Shown: one piece after another, positions 1 to 10,921 of the stretch
Position numbering within the stretch: position 1 is the first letter of the stretch
Layout of the letters: each line of letters starts with the position of its first letter
Origin: Entrophospora sp. SA101
Taxonomy: Eukaryota > Glomeromycota > Glomeromycetes > Entrophosporales > Entrophosporaceae
DNA length: 28,487 nt
Reading direction: 5' to 3'
Assembly (NCBI GenBank): GCA_958430865.1
Contig: CAUDNR010004035.1
Span: forward strand, 44,069-72,555
Position numbers and translations under genes: made by a program
Notes under the pieces: generated by a model
The model's database searches: none
Told to the model about the DNA's origin: nothing
The model's input: the letters and a program-made list of their open reading frames with translations, nothing else

Positions 1-75
1 TTTTATGTTAACGTTTATTTTTACGTTATCAAATTCACGATTTTGATTGGTCGATCAACAATTGCGTGGGTTAAA
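1..75. repeat. Dispersed repeat, copy A (mate at 25,968-26,037)
   Basis: This stretch and 25,968-26,037 share the same string with a few substitutions and small indels: ACGTTATCAAATTCACGA against ACATTATCAAATTCACGA, then GATTGGTC, GATCAACAATTGCGTGGGTTAAA against AATGAACGATTGCATGGGTTAAA. The two copies are direct repeats about 26 kb apart, so they mark a dispersed family rather than the ends of one element. The rest of 76-1,380 holds A/T homopolymers and short unsupported ORFs; I recognise no gene there. Confidence 0.6.
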
Positions 76-1499
76 TTGAATCAATTGAATCGTGTATTTT
101 TGTTATTGTGATGCTATGAAACACTTGGCGCAATGGTATTTTTATTTTTTGACCATCTTGTATAACGTTGTGTGATGATAAATGATTTTGTGGTCTGAAT
201 GTGCTCATCGTCTGTAACTTGATTGCTTGAAGATGGACAGGAACGTCGTAGAAAGTTGAGTTCCGTGCGCTGAAATGGCCTGAGAGGAATTTCTCTACAA
301 AAAAAAACGGAAAAAAAAATCTGGGAACGGCCGTTCTATTTGTATTTTTTTGAATTGATAAAATAGACTATTATTGTCTTGACCTGAGTGATGTCGTTGT
401 GTGAGTAAAAGACACGAAGCTCGCTGTCACGTTTTCGTTTAAAAACTTGTTTTCCTTTGTGGGAAATTGAATGGCGTGTAACTTTGTTATAATGGTTTTT
501 TTTTGACAAACAGTAAATTTTTCTCTAACAATATTAATTGATAAAAATGAAAATTGCATTATTTAAAGAACAATCTCATCACCAAACTCTGTTGGTTGAC
601 CTATCGTGATTCAACAATAAAAAAATTCCAGCATTCTTTTGTTTTCTATTTTATCACTTAAATCTTCAAAATTAAAATTTACAAAATTTATACCAAAACT
701 TGTCTTATGTGCTATGGTAAAGGATGTTCTACGTACTACTAATATTGATCAATCTATGTTGCCTCAAACTCAGACATTAAAGCATGTTTTTATTTTATTG
801 TTGTGTATTATTACTATTACACATAGTTAAAGCCAAAATTTGAAAAAAGTCAAACTCAGGCACTAATGACAATTCGAACGCATTTTGATTTTTTCATTTT
901 TTTTTTCGTGAAATAATGAAAGAAGAAAAAAGATGCATTTTTATTTTGAAAGAAAATATATGGAAAATTTTTTTGATTAGTTGAACTCCGCTTTCATTCT
1001 TCAAACGGGTCGTTTAACAATTTAGAATGACCAATATCCAACGCCCACCATAAGAATTATTATTACACAAAGATTTTCTTATTTATAGATTTGCTTCCTG
1101 TTATCCTTTGTATCAGCAGTTGTGGTATCAGAATTGAGATTGGTGTATAAAGTCAATAAAATTTTTACGTTCAAGGATAATTTTTTCGAATAAATTATTG
1201 TTTTCGTTGTTATGTTTAATTTCAACGAAAACAACGATATGTAAAAATAAGCATCTTTAACAATTAGCTTTATGTAGTTTTTTTTTTTTTGATGACGAGT
1301 TCAGCCCTGGTTTTGTAGTATCTATATATGGAAGTCAAATATTTGAATTTGTTACTCAAAAATATCGTAACTCCAAAAAAGAAAATCTTTATGTGTCATA
1401 TATAAGATCATTGGCAGCGATCCCGACTACCTTAATACTTTTGTGGCTTCTGTAGTGACAGATGAAATATATTCCATGGGTTTAAATCTAGGTGAGCTC

Positions 1500-1987
1500 A
1501 TTCAAAAACCAATCCTGAGAAAAAAGATGAGGGTTTGAATACAAGTCTACCAGACCTAAAATATCGTTACTTATGAGGAGAAATAGAGAAATATTTGGTC
1601 TACTGGTTGGTTCAATGAAACAATTACGATTTAAACTTGGATTGACTTTCTTCCGATAAGAAGTTTTCTGAAAATGAAAAAGGATTTTGTAAAGAAGAGT
1701 TCACTCATGATACTGAATTAGGAAATGCAAGTGATGAATCGGGCCAACCAAAAGAATGTAACAACTGCAAACTAACAAGATCCTCTAATAAGTTCCGTGA
1801 AAGTTGGTTGTATTAGTCTACAATTACAAAGCCTTTTCAGTACTTGGACATCTGGAAATGACATAGTTGATGATTTATTCAACAATGTTAAAATGAAATC
1901 ATCTTTGCCAACTCATATTTTAATACTTTATAATGAGCAGTTTGGAGGTATGGATGGAAAACCAGGTTCCGGAACCCTCTATTTTAC

Positions 1988-1991
<4 letters not shown>
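1500..1991 (+). pseudogene. Kinase-family N-terminal relic (Zn-binding stub, WTSGN box, start of kinase domain)
   Basis: The best part is the frame at 1,797-1,991, which reads STWTSGNDIVDDLF, then LPTHILILYNEQF and GMDGKPGSGTLYF. This parallels the intact kinase at the right edge of the window: RSWTSSGNEKLDEII, then YLEWIPYNKL and GEGGFATVYKC. Just upstream, in another frame, KECNNCKLTR resembles the C-x2-C stub that precedes the WTSGN box. The frames are not continuous, the Gly-rich loop is degraded, and no VAxK, HxD or DxG segment follows. I read it as a truncated, frameshifted relic of the Glomeromycotina-expanded tyrosine-kinase-like family. 76-1,499 holds nothing I can name. Confidence 0.6.
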
Positions 1992-2023
<32 letters not shown>

Positions 2024-2092
2024 ATCTATAACATTAGAGTGAAAATATTGGTAAAAAAGTGAAGAAATGATCTACAAAATAAAACCTGAATT

Positions 2093-2985
2093 TTGCGTAA
2101 CTTAAACCAACAAAAAATTATTATTTACAAAAAAAATAATAAAGGTTTATTTATATACACAGATTTATTAAGCATCTTACGTCAAGTTTTTCACACTATT
2201 GGTGTAGTTCCTCATACATCAAGACATGAGCTTCGTTGTGAAACTGAAAGAATGCTCGCAGCAGATCCCACAAAAAAATTAGACCTCCATCCCCACAAAC
2301 TGTCGTCAACCTCGTCAACCACAAGTCACCTTTCAATATGGAATGTTGCTGTGATTGATAATATTGATTTTATGGATTCGTCATTTTTTTTCTGGAAACA
2401 TATTGATGCAACAAGAAATACTTTCCATGCAACTGTCAGGAGGATCAATTTGGTATGGAAAAAAGTTTTGGAACTGGACCACCACCAATAAACGATGAAA
2501 ATGTTTTTGAAACATGTGACATGTTTTGGAAGGATCTTCTTTTTACTGATAAAATGATAAAAGTAAATGGGCACCATAACCTCGATTATACAAACCGTGA
2601 GATGTTGGTGTTCTAATTCTTTTTTCAACATGCCAAAGAAATCCAAAAGAAAAGGGGACAAATATGGTGAGATTTCTGGGTAAATGTTTATCATAAGAAT
2701 GCTGATTGTCGCTACTTGTTATCACTCTGGTTATTAATTAAATTTATTCAACAATTTATCCGAATTTTATCCCATTTTATTAATTAATTATTCAGAAATT
2801 TGGGTGTTCTAATTGCAGCATTTTCAGGTTATGGTATCTTTAATCTGTCTGCTAAGCTTGGGTCTCGATTTTTGGATAAATTGGATAGTGTTGTTGACTA
2901 CGGGGCGACTTGTAGAATTACTGCAATTCACCTGCATGTTGACGAAATCAACGTATTTGAAAAATACGAAAAATCAATTAGTTAG
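2093..2985 (+). pseudogene. Fragments of an unrecognised repeat-borne gene family
   Basis: Two open stretches look like decayed protein sequence rather than random ORFs. The first, 2,154-2,490, contains SIWNVAVIDNIDF, then DATRNTFHATVR. The second, 2,800-2,985, contains AFSGYGIFNLSAKLGSRF and DKLDSVVDYGATCR. They do not share a frame, stops lie between them, and neither has a convincing start. From memory, similar peptides recur in multicopy hypothetical genes of Rhizophagus and Gigaspora, but I cannot name a domain and do not assign a function. The position among other relics suggests a dead transposon-associated gene. Confidence 0.35.
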
Positions 2986-3511
2986 AACCTTTTAAATTAT
3001 TAAAATCTACTATTTTTTTTATCATAAATTTTATTCATATCATGTATACGTTATTATATTGTATTATTGATAGTTATTATAATTTTCTTCGTTAAAATTA
3101 ATTTTTTGTTAATTACAATATGTTTGCTGTGCCAATATGTAATTTTGTATTAGAGGGATCGAGCATAATGAAAAGTCAGATGAGATGAGATAAATGAAGC
3201 TGATAATAACAGTTTTGACATGCCATGATGTTGAAAGCACACCAGGTGATAATAATGAATGAAGATGATGAAGCAGCCACTGGTGGAGACTAAAATCTTG
3301 CTTTTGTTAGAAAAGAAAAGATAGAGTATTAAATAAACAAAATCAAGGTGTTAATTAAATTGCTATTTATATATACTGAAATATTAAAAAAATTATTAAT
3401 CTTTATTATTATCAATATACACACATACATATATGGCAAATTTTCACGGATCAGCGATTAAAAAATTTCGTTAAAAAAATAAAAATAATAATCTATTACT
3501 ATCAAACAAAA
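2986..3511. other. AT-rich intergenic region upstream of DHFR
   Basis: No open frame of note. The stretch is AT-rich with short ATATAC/ACACAT runs, and presumably holds the DHFR promoter and 5' leader. I cannot place a specific promoter element with confidence. Confidence 0.5.
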
Positions 3512-3935
3512 ATGCGATCAAAAAATTTTGCATTAATTGCGGGTAACAAAATTAAAATTTATATAGCATACATACACACATATAAATGTAACGTTGAATA
3601 TTGAATCTAGCATCATTTTCATTTCATTTATTCACTTTGTTTTGTATCAGCTGTGGCCGATAATATGGGAATTGGTATCAAGGATCAATTGCCATGGAAA
3701 CTTTCCAAAGATATGAAATATTTTGAAAGAATAACAAAAAAAATTTCATTGAACAATGATAGCAATGATATTAACTTTGAAAATGATAACTCGATTTTTC
3801 AAAATGCTGTTGTAATGGGTCGTAAAACTTGGGAAGCTATTCCACCAAAATATAAACCATTAAAAGATCGTTTAAACATTGTACTATCAAAAACTATAGA
3901 TAATTCAGGGTATAAATTTTTTTTAGATTTACATT

Positions 3936-3967
<32 letters not shown>

Positions 3968-4324
3968 TATAATAATAAATTAAAAAAAATTTCTAGTTCT
4001 ACAACGCATTTTGTTTATCCAACTTTAGATGCAGCCATTGAAAATCTTAAAAATGATCCCAGCATTTCAAATATTTTTGTTATTGGAGGTTCATATGCTT
4101 ATAAAGAAGCAATGGAATCAAAAAACTTTTCACATATTTTAATTACAAGGGTTTATCAAAATTTTGAATGCGATACCTTTTTTCCAACAATTGATGAAAA
4201 TGTTTTTGGATTAGCTTCTCATGATGAATTGGAGAGTTTTGTTAATGAAAAAGTACCAAAAGGCAGGCAAGAAGAAAATGGGATTGAATATGAATTTTTA
4301 TTGTACAAAAGAAAAAATTTATAA
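3512..4324 (+). CDS. Dihydrofolate reductase, 2 exons, with internal deca-His tract
   Basis: DHFR reduces dihydrofolate to tetrahydrofolate with NADPH, feeding thymidylate and purine synthesis in the cytosol. Exon 1 is 3,512-3,542 (MRSKNFALIA), the intron 3,543-3,650 (GTAACA..CAG), and exon 2 3,651-4,324; together they give 234 aa. The splice recreates the N-terminal strand and cofactor loop FALIAAVADNMGIG. Family marks follow: LPWKLSKDMKYF (substrate pocket), VVMGRKTWEAIP, RLNIVLSK, FVIGGSYAYKEAM (NADPH site) and ECDTFFPTI. The usual length is 160-220 aa. The excess lies in an Asn/Asp-rich insert near residues 39-48 and a loop around residues 104-130 with ten consecutive histidines (CAT/CAC-type microsatellite, 3,938-3,967). 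The ATG at 3,512 was chosen because exon 2 alone lacks the first strand. It converges with the nucleoporin gene; the stops are 35 bp apart. Identity is secure; the exact intron is inferred from phase and motif. Confidence 0.93.
3938..3967 (+). repeat. (CAT)10 microsatellite coding His10 inside DHFR
   Basis: Ten uninterrupted CAT codons, preceded by CAT TAT and followed by TAT AAT AAT. The tract lies between the conserved RLNIVLSK strand and the TLDAAIENL helix, where DHFRs vary in loop length. The identical codons point to replication slippage. Confidence 0.95.
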
Positions 4325-4359
4325 GTAAAAAAAATGTTCTGTTTTTTTTATTAAGTCTA

Positions 4360-7300
4360 TTATGATTTGTCAATTACATGTGGATTTATTCTCATTATTT
4401 CAATAAATGAAATCCTTATATTTTTTAAAAATAAATTCAATTTATTTGAATTCTTGAAATGTGTGTAAAGTTTGTGTTCGTCATCAACCACTAGGTCTGC
4501 AAGACGATAACTTTTATATAAATTACTATTTAATATAATAATATAATATATTAGCATTAACATTATATAACATAGTTAATTAATTAATTAATATCCATGA
4601 TAATACTTACTCTGGAATAATTTCACGTGATTTATAAAAAACATCATACATTCGAATAATTACTTCTGGAATATAAATATCTAAAATAGATGTAATTTCC
4701 TTCGTTGAAGCTTCATCTATAATAAATAAATAAAATATTAAAATAAAAAATATTAAAATAAAATAACATATCATTATAAGTTGAATGTCCCTAACGTTTA
4801 TCTGTGGTTAATGTATATTCGTCTATATCATTATCTTGTGGATTATAATATAAAATTATAAGTTCATCAAATGATCTTTCCAAGTTTTCACAATTTTCCT
4901 TTAAAATAATTTAAAAAAAATTAATATATATTAATATAATCAAATCAAATTAAAAGAGAAAAAAAATTTACTTTGATAGATTCGTTCCAGTCTTCAGTTT
5001 GATATGAATCAAATTTGGCACTTTTTTTAGGAAAAAAAAAATATATACAAAATATGATTTATTTCATACAAAATTTATTCTAATGAAAATTTAAAATAAT
5101 TCCTTCCTTACTTTTGAATTTTTTTTTTCCAAATATCCAACCATTCAACATGCTTTACAAAAAAGTCAACAATTTTAACATAAAATAAATGCTCCAATTC
5201 TATATCTGAATCTGACATTTTATAATTCGCTAAATTTGAATTATCTTTACCCAAGCTCACTATTAACATTTGAATTGCATTTAATTTTCCACATACTATA
5301 ATATAATAATATAATATGATTAATACCAATAATATATATAATAAATAAGGTATATAATAAATTTTTTAATATGTATAAAATAAAACAAACACAGAAATCT
5401 TCTGGACAAAGTGTTGGCATATTCCAATGTTTCCATAATATGGTTGGAATTAAAAGTCATATATTCTAATCCATCAATTTGAATTTTATCAAGTGGATCA
5501 ATAGATATATTAGGTGATAATATTATTATTGATGACATTTGATTGTAATTGTCCTATCAAAAAATATTTTATTATATTATCAAGATTATATTTATTGTAT
5601 TATATAATTATATATGATAGATCATATTTATATAATCAAATAATCTACCTTAACTTCTTCATATATCGTTCCAAAAACTTTTTGTGCAATTTCAAACATA
5701 TCAAGTCCATACTCATTACCCAATTTAAATATTTTATACCTACTTTCATAATATTCCATTATAATACCTGAATAAATAAACAATTAATAAAGTAAAATCA
5801 TATCAAAATAAACTAGTAAATATCAAATAGTTCAATTACTTTTTAATAATTTAGCATATGCTTCAATTGATAATTGTCTTGGCAATTTGGATGCATATAT
5901 TGGAACTAATAAATCCTATATAGAAATTAAAAAAAAATCAGTAATGATTTTAATTAAATATTATGATTTTTTTTTGTCAATTATAATTACCTTCTTTTGT
6001 TCTATTAAATAATCTACATATAATTTAAGAATCTCGTAAGCATCATTATCTACTGAATCCATTAAATCAAATAAATATAATACATAATGTGCCGCAAATT
6101 GAAGAATGTGTGAATAAAGAAGCGAACTATCAAAAATAAAAATATTAATTAATAATTGTACGCCTAAAAAGTGTATATATTGTAAAATCAAGTATAACTT
6201 ACTCATCATTACGAAGATTGTATTTATTAAATAGGGTTTGATTTACAAATCTAATCACTCCATCTTTATCATTCAAAATTATGTATGTTTGAATTTCATG
6301 AAAAGCCTTATTAGCTGGATCCCTAAATTTATAATTAAATATTATAATCAATAAATGTTTTTTATGGTTTTTTATTATATATACATATTATATATATATT
6401 TATTTACTTGTTAGATTCATGAGATTTTACTTTAATAAATATATCCGTTGGTGATAAATTTAATACTTTGGATGAAATTCTAAAGTCATCAATTATAATC
6501 TTATTTTGACGAATACTTCCATAAAAATACTTTGAAACAGATAGGTACATGTATCAATTAATTAATTTAATTAATATTTAAATAATAAATATTTAAATAA
6601 TTACAAACCTGTTCTAGTTTACTTTCAACTAATTCGTTATAATATGCCCAAAGATAATCTTCCCAAGAATTACAAGCAAGAAGAACCTATTAACATTCAA
6701 ATTATTAAATTAAATATCTTTCAAACACCAAAATCAACAATAATAATAATACCTAATTATTGTTAAATAACATACATTTTCCGCATCACCACAAAGTGTA
6801 GAAAAAATTGCACGATTATATTTGTCTCGATGTGTCTTAAATTAATAAAAAATTTTAGATTAAAAATTAAGTGCAAATACCATCTATAATATAGTTCAAT
6901 ATATACAAAGTGTATGTATATTTATTTGTTATATATTCTATTTCATAAATAAATTACATTAACCTCTTTAGCTGCTTTATAGCATGCTACTCGCCATATC
7001 TCTCTATTGAAATTGCCAAATGTTTCTTCATCAAAATTGATAAAATCCGAATCTTTTTATTTATTTTATTTTTTATGCATAAATAGATATTAAATAAATA
7101 TTAATTTTTTTTGAATAAGATTTTCTTTTTATTTTAAAAAAAAACCCCCACCTTTTTCATCATATAAAAAAAATCCACTTATGCATGCAGCCAACCATGG
7201 CTGACTAGCTTTATTACACAAATCACAAGCAGTTTCATATTCTCCTCTACGTAAATATTCAAATATTGATTTATAAAGTTCCCTATTATAAACCTATTAA

Positions 7301-8359
7301 GATTTAAATTATAGATATAAATATAGAAAACTTTAAACTATAATTTTAAAAATTATCATAAAAAAAAGTATTACTTCATCATTTGGATGTAATTTGCCAT
7401 TAAATTCAAAAAGACCAAGTAGCGACACCAATTTAAAATCAGGGATATGATCATTTTCTTTAAGAATCTCTTCATTTCTTGCTTCAATGTTTTTTGATTT
7501 TGATTTTGATTTATCATTAATTGTGTTATTTTCTATAAGAGTGTCTTGAAAAAATTCAGTAAAAGTTTCAACTTGATTAAATGATGGTGCAGTACTCTGT
7601 AACCACTGACGTACAACCTATACAAAATAAAATAAAAAATGTTAAATAATTAATCTATCGTATTTGTTTGAACACAGCACATAAAAAAAACGCACCCAAG
7701 CTTCTGAAAATTCATCATCTATTATAAAAAGTTCATCGAGACGTTTCTTATCTGTCTTAAATGGATCTTCAGTTATTTTGGTTTTTTCTTTCTCTGTTAA
7801 ACGAAGTCTATTTATGTATGCATACATTTATCAAAAAATCTTCAGATTTACAGAATTGATTCATAATTTTATTAATACAAACGCTTCTAATTCATGAAGT
7901 AAACACCATGTATTTCGTTCAACTTCTAAAATAGATGCTACTTTCGAAGTTTCATAATCGTAAATTCTTTGATATCTTAAATATTTGAATATAAATGTAA
8001 ACATATATAATAATAAAAAATATAGTAATATAATGATGATAAAAAATAAATAAATGATTTACTAACACTTTACTAATTAATTTCTCATAATTTTGAGGTG
8101 CATCTAAAAAATTTTCTTCTGATTGAGTTTTCAGATATGTTGAGCTATATTCTTCAAACAACGAATCTGTAACATTGTAAATAAGATTAACATTTTGATG
8201 AAAGACAAATTAAAATTAATCCCATAAAAAATTTTTTTCAATAAAGTGGAGTGTGTGGGCAACACTTCCACTTACCCAATGAAAAGTTTGGATTGTACTT
8301 TGAAATATTTCAAATTATTTGTAATTATACTTACCAATTATTTCCTCAATTTCAAACAT
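4360..8359 (-). CDS. Nup107/Nup84-family nucleoporin, 20 exons
   Basis: This is a scaffold subunit of the Nup107-160 (Nup84) Y-complex, an alpha-helical protein of the nuclear pore. Exons in coding order: 8335-8359, 8067-8166, 7883-7975, 7696-7807, 7375-7617, 7152-7293, 6964-7052, 6776-6835, 6609-6686, 6408-6529, 6203-6322, 5991-6126, 5840-5915, 5649-5767, 5391-5553, 5112-5295, 4972-5020, 4796-4898, 4611-4716, 4360-4510. All 19 introns are GT..AG, all phases close, and the sum is 2,271 nt (756 aa); yeast Nup84 is about 726 and human Nup107 925. Family-like blocks: YLRRGEYETACDLCNKASQPW, LACNSWEDYLWAYYNEL, LLVPIYASKLPRQL, then near the C-terminus ANTLSRRFLLCGKL, IYIPEVIIRMYDVF and LADLVVDDEHKLYTHF. 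The ATG at 8,359 joins across its intron as MFEIEEIID. Individual weak acceptors (AAAG) are the least certain points. Confidence 0.9.
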
Positions 8360-8829
8360 TTGATTAATTTTGAATTGATGAACTTTACTTCTAAAGGAAT
8401 TCTAAAAAGTTTGTGAAACCAGTATGTCGCTCACATGATTTTACCAGGACCTTAGTACTGGTCAATTTTGGGTAGAAAATTTGAATATCATTCCTTAATT
8501 AAGATAAATTCGATGTCGATCGCAAAAAATAATTTCCAAAAATGACAACAAAGTGGGTATTTTCTCAAATGTGCCATCTCCCAAGATTTGTTCGGGTCCT
8601 ATTTTACCTGACCAATAAAATTTTACGTGTTAATTTTTAAGGGTAGCCTAAAACCTTTACAAAACGCGATGTTTGTGGAAAATTACCAAATTTGGAAATA
8701 ATTATTAGTCAGCCAATCACGGTATTTTTGTTACACACTATCCATCATCAATTTTAAATATTTTATATATATTTACGGAAACAGATATATTTTCCACACA
8801 TTATTGATTTTTTTTTATAATAAACAAAT
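8360..8829. promoter_or_regulatory. Shared intergenic region between divergent Nup107 and chromodomain genes
   Basis: About 470 bp separate the two divergent start codons, so this must hold both promoters unless the transcripts overlap. CCAAT strings occur at about 8,610 (GACCAATAAA) and 8,713 (GCCAATCACGG). A TATATATA run lies about 65 bp before the chromodomain ATG. A small inverted repeat, GACC..GGTC, lies near 8,450-8,463. These are sequence matches only; nothing shows they are used. Confidence 0.4.
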
Positions 8830-9017
8830 ATGGGCTTTTGGTCAGCAGAGTGCCTTTTAGATGAAAAAGAGGAAGATGGAAAAATTTATTATTTAGTCAA
8901 TTGGTTAGGTAAAGATGAAAATGGAAAACCTTGGGAACCATCTTGGGTAAATAATGTTTTTTTATTTAATATTGTTAATAATATTGTTAATAATATTGTT
9001 AATAATATTGTTAATAT

Positions 9018-9054
<37 letters not shown>

Positions 9055-9231
9055 TAGGAACCAGCTAGAAATTGTACTAATGACTTGATAAAAGAATGGA
9101 ACGAAAAAAAGTCCAAATCTAAAGATGATGATGACAAAGATGATGAGAATGAAGAATCCCAAAAAACGTCGGCAGGCAGAAAAAATCACACCAATAATAA
9201 TGGTAAAAAAAAAGCAATAAATATCTTTTAA
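8830..9231 (+). CDS. Small chromodomain protein, 2 exons
   Basis: Exon 1 is 8,830-8,946, exon 2 9,058-9,231; 96 aa. Chromodomains usually bind methylated lysine on histone tails. Residues 1-54 form one: FWSAECLLDE, then KIYYLVNWLG, then PWEPSW joined across the splice to EPARNCTNDLIKEW, i.e. three strands and the C-terminal helix. The remainder is charged and low complexity (KSKSKDDDDKDDENEE), ending in a Lys-rich stretch. In HP1 the cage is Y-W-Y. Here W4 and W25 fit the first two places, but the third appears to be Lys28 (WLGK where HP1 has WKGY). Without splicing, translation runs through the intron into an Asp tract and stops at the TAG of the acceptor, breaking the domain. A further donor (G|GTAAAA, about 9,202) could lead to a longer isoform. 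It could be a domesticated piece of a chromodomain retrotransposon, but no integrase flanks it. Confidence 0.8.
8947..9057 (+). repeat. Chromodomain-gene intron made of tandem repeats
   Basis: The 111-bp intron (GTAAAT..TAG) consists mostly of about four copies of a 12-bp unit (AATATTGTTAAT) followed by a GAT trinucleotide run (about 9,018-9,053). Its length is a multiple of three, and it has no in-frame stop until the TAG that is also the splice acceptor. Confidence 0.8.
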
Positions 9232-9464
9232 TAATATTATTAAAGATCATAAATTTTGATTTCATATACAAATAAAAAAGAAAAAGTTATAATAATAATA
9301 ATAATGATGATAATAATAAATTAATTTTTTTGTAAGCTTTCAACCCACCAACCCCCCATTAATATTAAGTTTTCTTTTTAAAAATCTTTTTTAATTTGAA
9401 TCTCTAATTATTTCTTATAATCAACGATATTTCATTAAAACAATTTGTTTTATTATTATTAGTG

Positions 9465-9513
<49 letters not shown>
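9465..9513. repeat. (ATT)n microsatellite
   Basis: About sixteen uninterrupted ATT units, with a shorter TATTATTATTAG run just before. It ends at the stop codon of the minus-strand AT-hook frame. 9,232-9,464 otherwise holds AT-rich 3' flank with ATA/ATG triplet runs. Confidence 0.9.
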
Positions 9514-10680
9514 GTGGTTATTTTCCCTAGATCTTTTTGTTATGTCATCTGTATTATCATTATCACTCAACTTGTATTTCTTGGAATTTTCAGCAACAAG
9601 GTTAGTGTTTTCTTCATCAATTTCCTTTGGCTTACCACGACTATGTTTTACTGGAATTTCAACTTTATCTGAAAAATCAATATTTTTATTTTTATTTGTA
9701 GTTTCTGAAGTTGTAACCAATTCATTATGATTTTGTGATGCGTAATCAGTTTTACTTGACCTGCCCCTGTCACATTTAATGATATTATTATAATGTTTGG
9801 ATTCTTTACGATTTTTTGGTCTAACCATGTCCAGCTTTTTTATTATTATATTGATGTGATTGATTATTTTTATAGGTCTTCCACAACCACGTTTAACCAA
9901 TGACGATGAATTATTATTACCGTTAACATAATCACCATTTACATTAACATTATTACTATGACGTTTGCATCAAATTCATCAGTACTAGAATTGATTTTAA
10001 CATCTTCATCATTTAGAAACTGACCTTTTTTAGACCTTCCATGGCCATATTTAACTGATGATTTTAAATAAGCATTATCATTACTGTTATTGTTGTTTTA
10101 TCAATACTAGGATTGATTCCAACACCTTTACCATTTAAAATCTTTTTTTTTTTTTGATCTTCCATGACCATGATTAGCTGATTATGGTAAATAAACATTA
10201 TTAATTGCATCAGATTTATCAGTACCAGGAATGGTTTCTACACTTTTACCATTTAGATCTTGATCTTTAACCAATGGCAATGAATTAACATTAATGTCAA
10301 CTTTTTTATCGCTGTTATCACTATTAATGTTGTTTTTGTTTTTTTACTATTTAGATTCTGGTCTTTTTTGGGCCTTCTACAACCACGTTTAATTGATGAT
10401 GATAGATTATCGTTAATGTCATTATTATTATTATTATCACTATTATTTCAGGCCTCCATCATTTTCTTTCAACGATTAATTTCACCTTCGACGTCAGTCA
10501 AATCATTATCTCCTCAAGTTTCCACAATGAATTTATTTTATTTCTTTAATTATTTACCATTGACTATTCTTTCGATACCACCTATTATCTTGTTAGATAA
10601 TGATGTCATTGATGTTATGTTTGATTTGAAAGCTCTGTCAGGATTGTCCTCAACGACTATAGTTGCAGTTTTTTTTTAGT
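9511..10680 (-). pseudogene. Decayed AT-hook repeat protein
   Basis: AT-hooks bind the minor groove of AT-rich DNA through a GRP core flanked by basic residues. Reading the minus strand from about 10,680, the segment TATIVVEDNPDRAF is followed by repeated hook-like motifs: RGCRRPKKDQ (about 10,375), HGHGRSKKK (10,160), YGHGRSKKG (10,040), RGCGRPIK (9,880), CDRGRSSK (9,765) and SRGKPKE (9,635). Each is spaced about 115-215 bp from the next by Asn/Asp/Ser-rich linkers (LNGK..V..NPS..D). The motifs fall in all three frames, with stops between, until one open frame covers 9,511-9,900 and ends SRENNH. That frame has no ATG before residue 25. I read a tandem-repeat gene broken by several small indels. 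An intron-rich functional gene is possible but I found no consistent splice set. It converges on the chromodomain gene. Confidence 0.5.
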
Positions 10681-10921
10681 TAAAAATGATGTAAATAACC
10701 CGTTTTTTTCCTTGTCTAAGCTATATATAAAAATTAATTATCTCTTAAATTCTTATTGGCCAATTTAACGATCTGTAGTAAAAATAGTCAAACGACCAAC
10801 TTTTAAGGAAGATTTTACGAAAACCACAAGGACAATAACCGAATTTTTATTTTCAAAGATCATTTTCGTATTAGGAAGTATACCTTCAGAAAAAGTTTTT
10901 TATAACAGAGAAAAAAAATTT

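Noticed and set aside
639..830. 63-aa plus-strand ORF
   Set aside because: No motif, no neighbour in frame and composition like the surrounding noncoding DNA.
3653..3655. GTG as DHFR start
   Set aside because: Would drop the first beta strand; the upstream ATG exon at 3,512 with a GT..AG intron restores it in frame.
8889..9189. Minus-strand ORFs with Ser and Ile runs
   Set aside because: Antisense of the GAT triplet run in the chromodomain intron.
9868..9900. TTG start for the 129-aa AT-hook frame
   Set aside because: A non-ATG start is not expected here, and hook repeats continue upstream in other frames.
10368..10679. 103-aa plus-strand ORF rich in Leu/Ser
   Set aside because: It is the reverse strand of the AT-hook region; its Leu and Ser come from Asn/Asp/Ser codons read in antisense.
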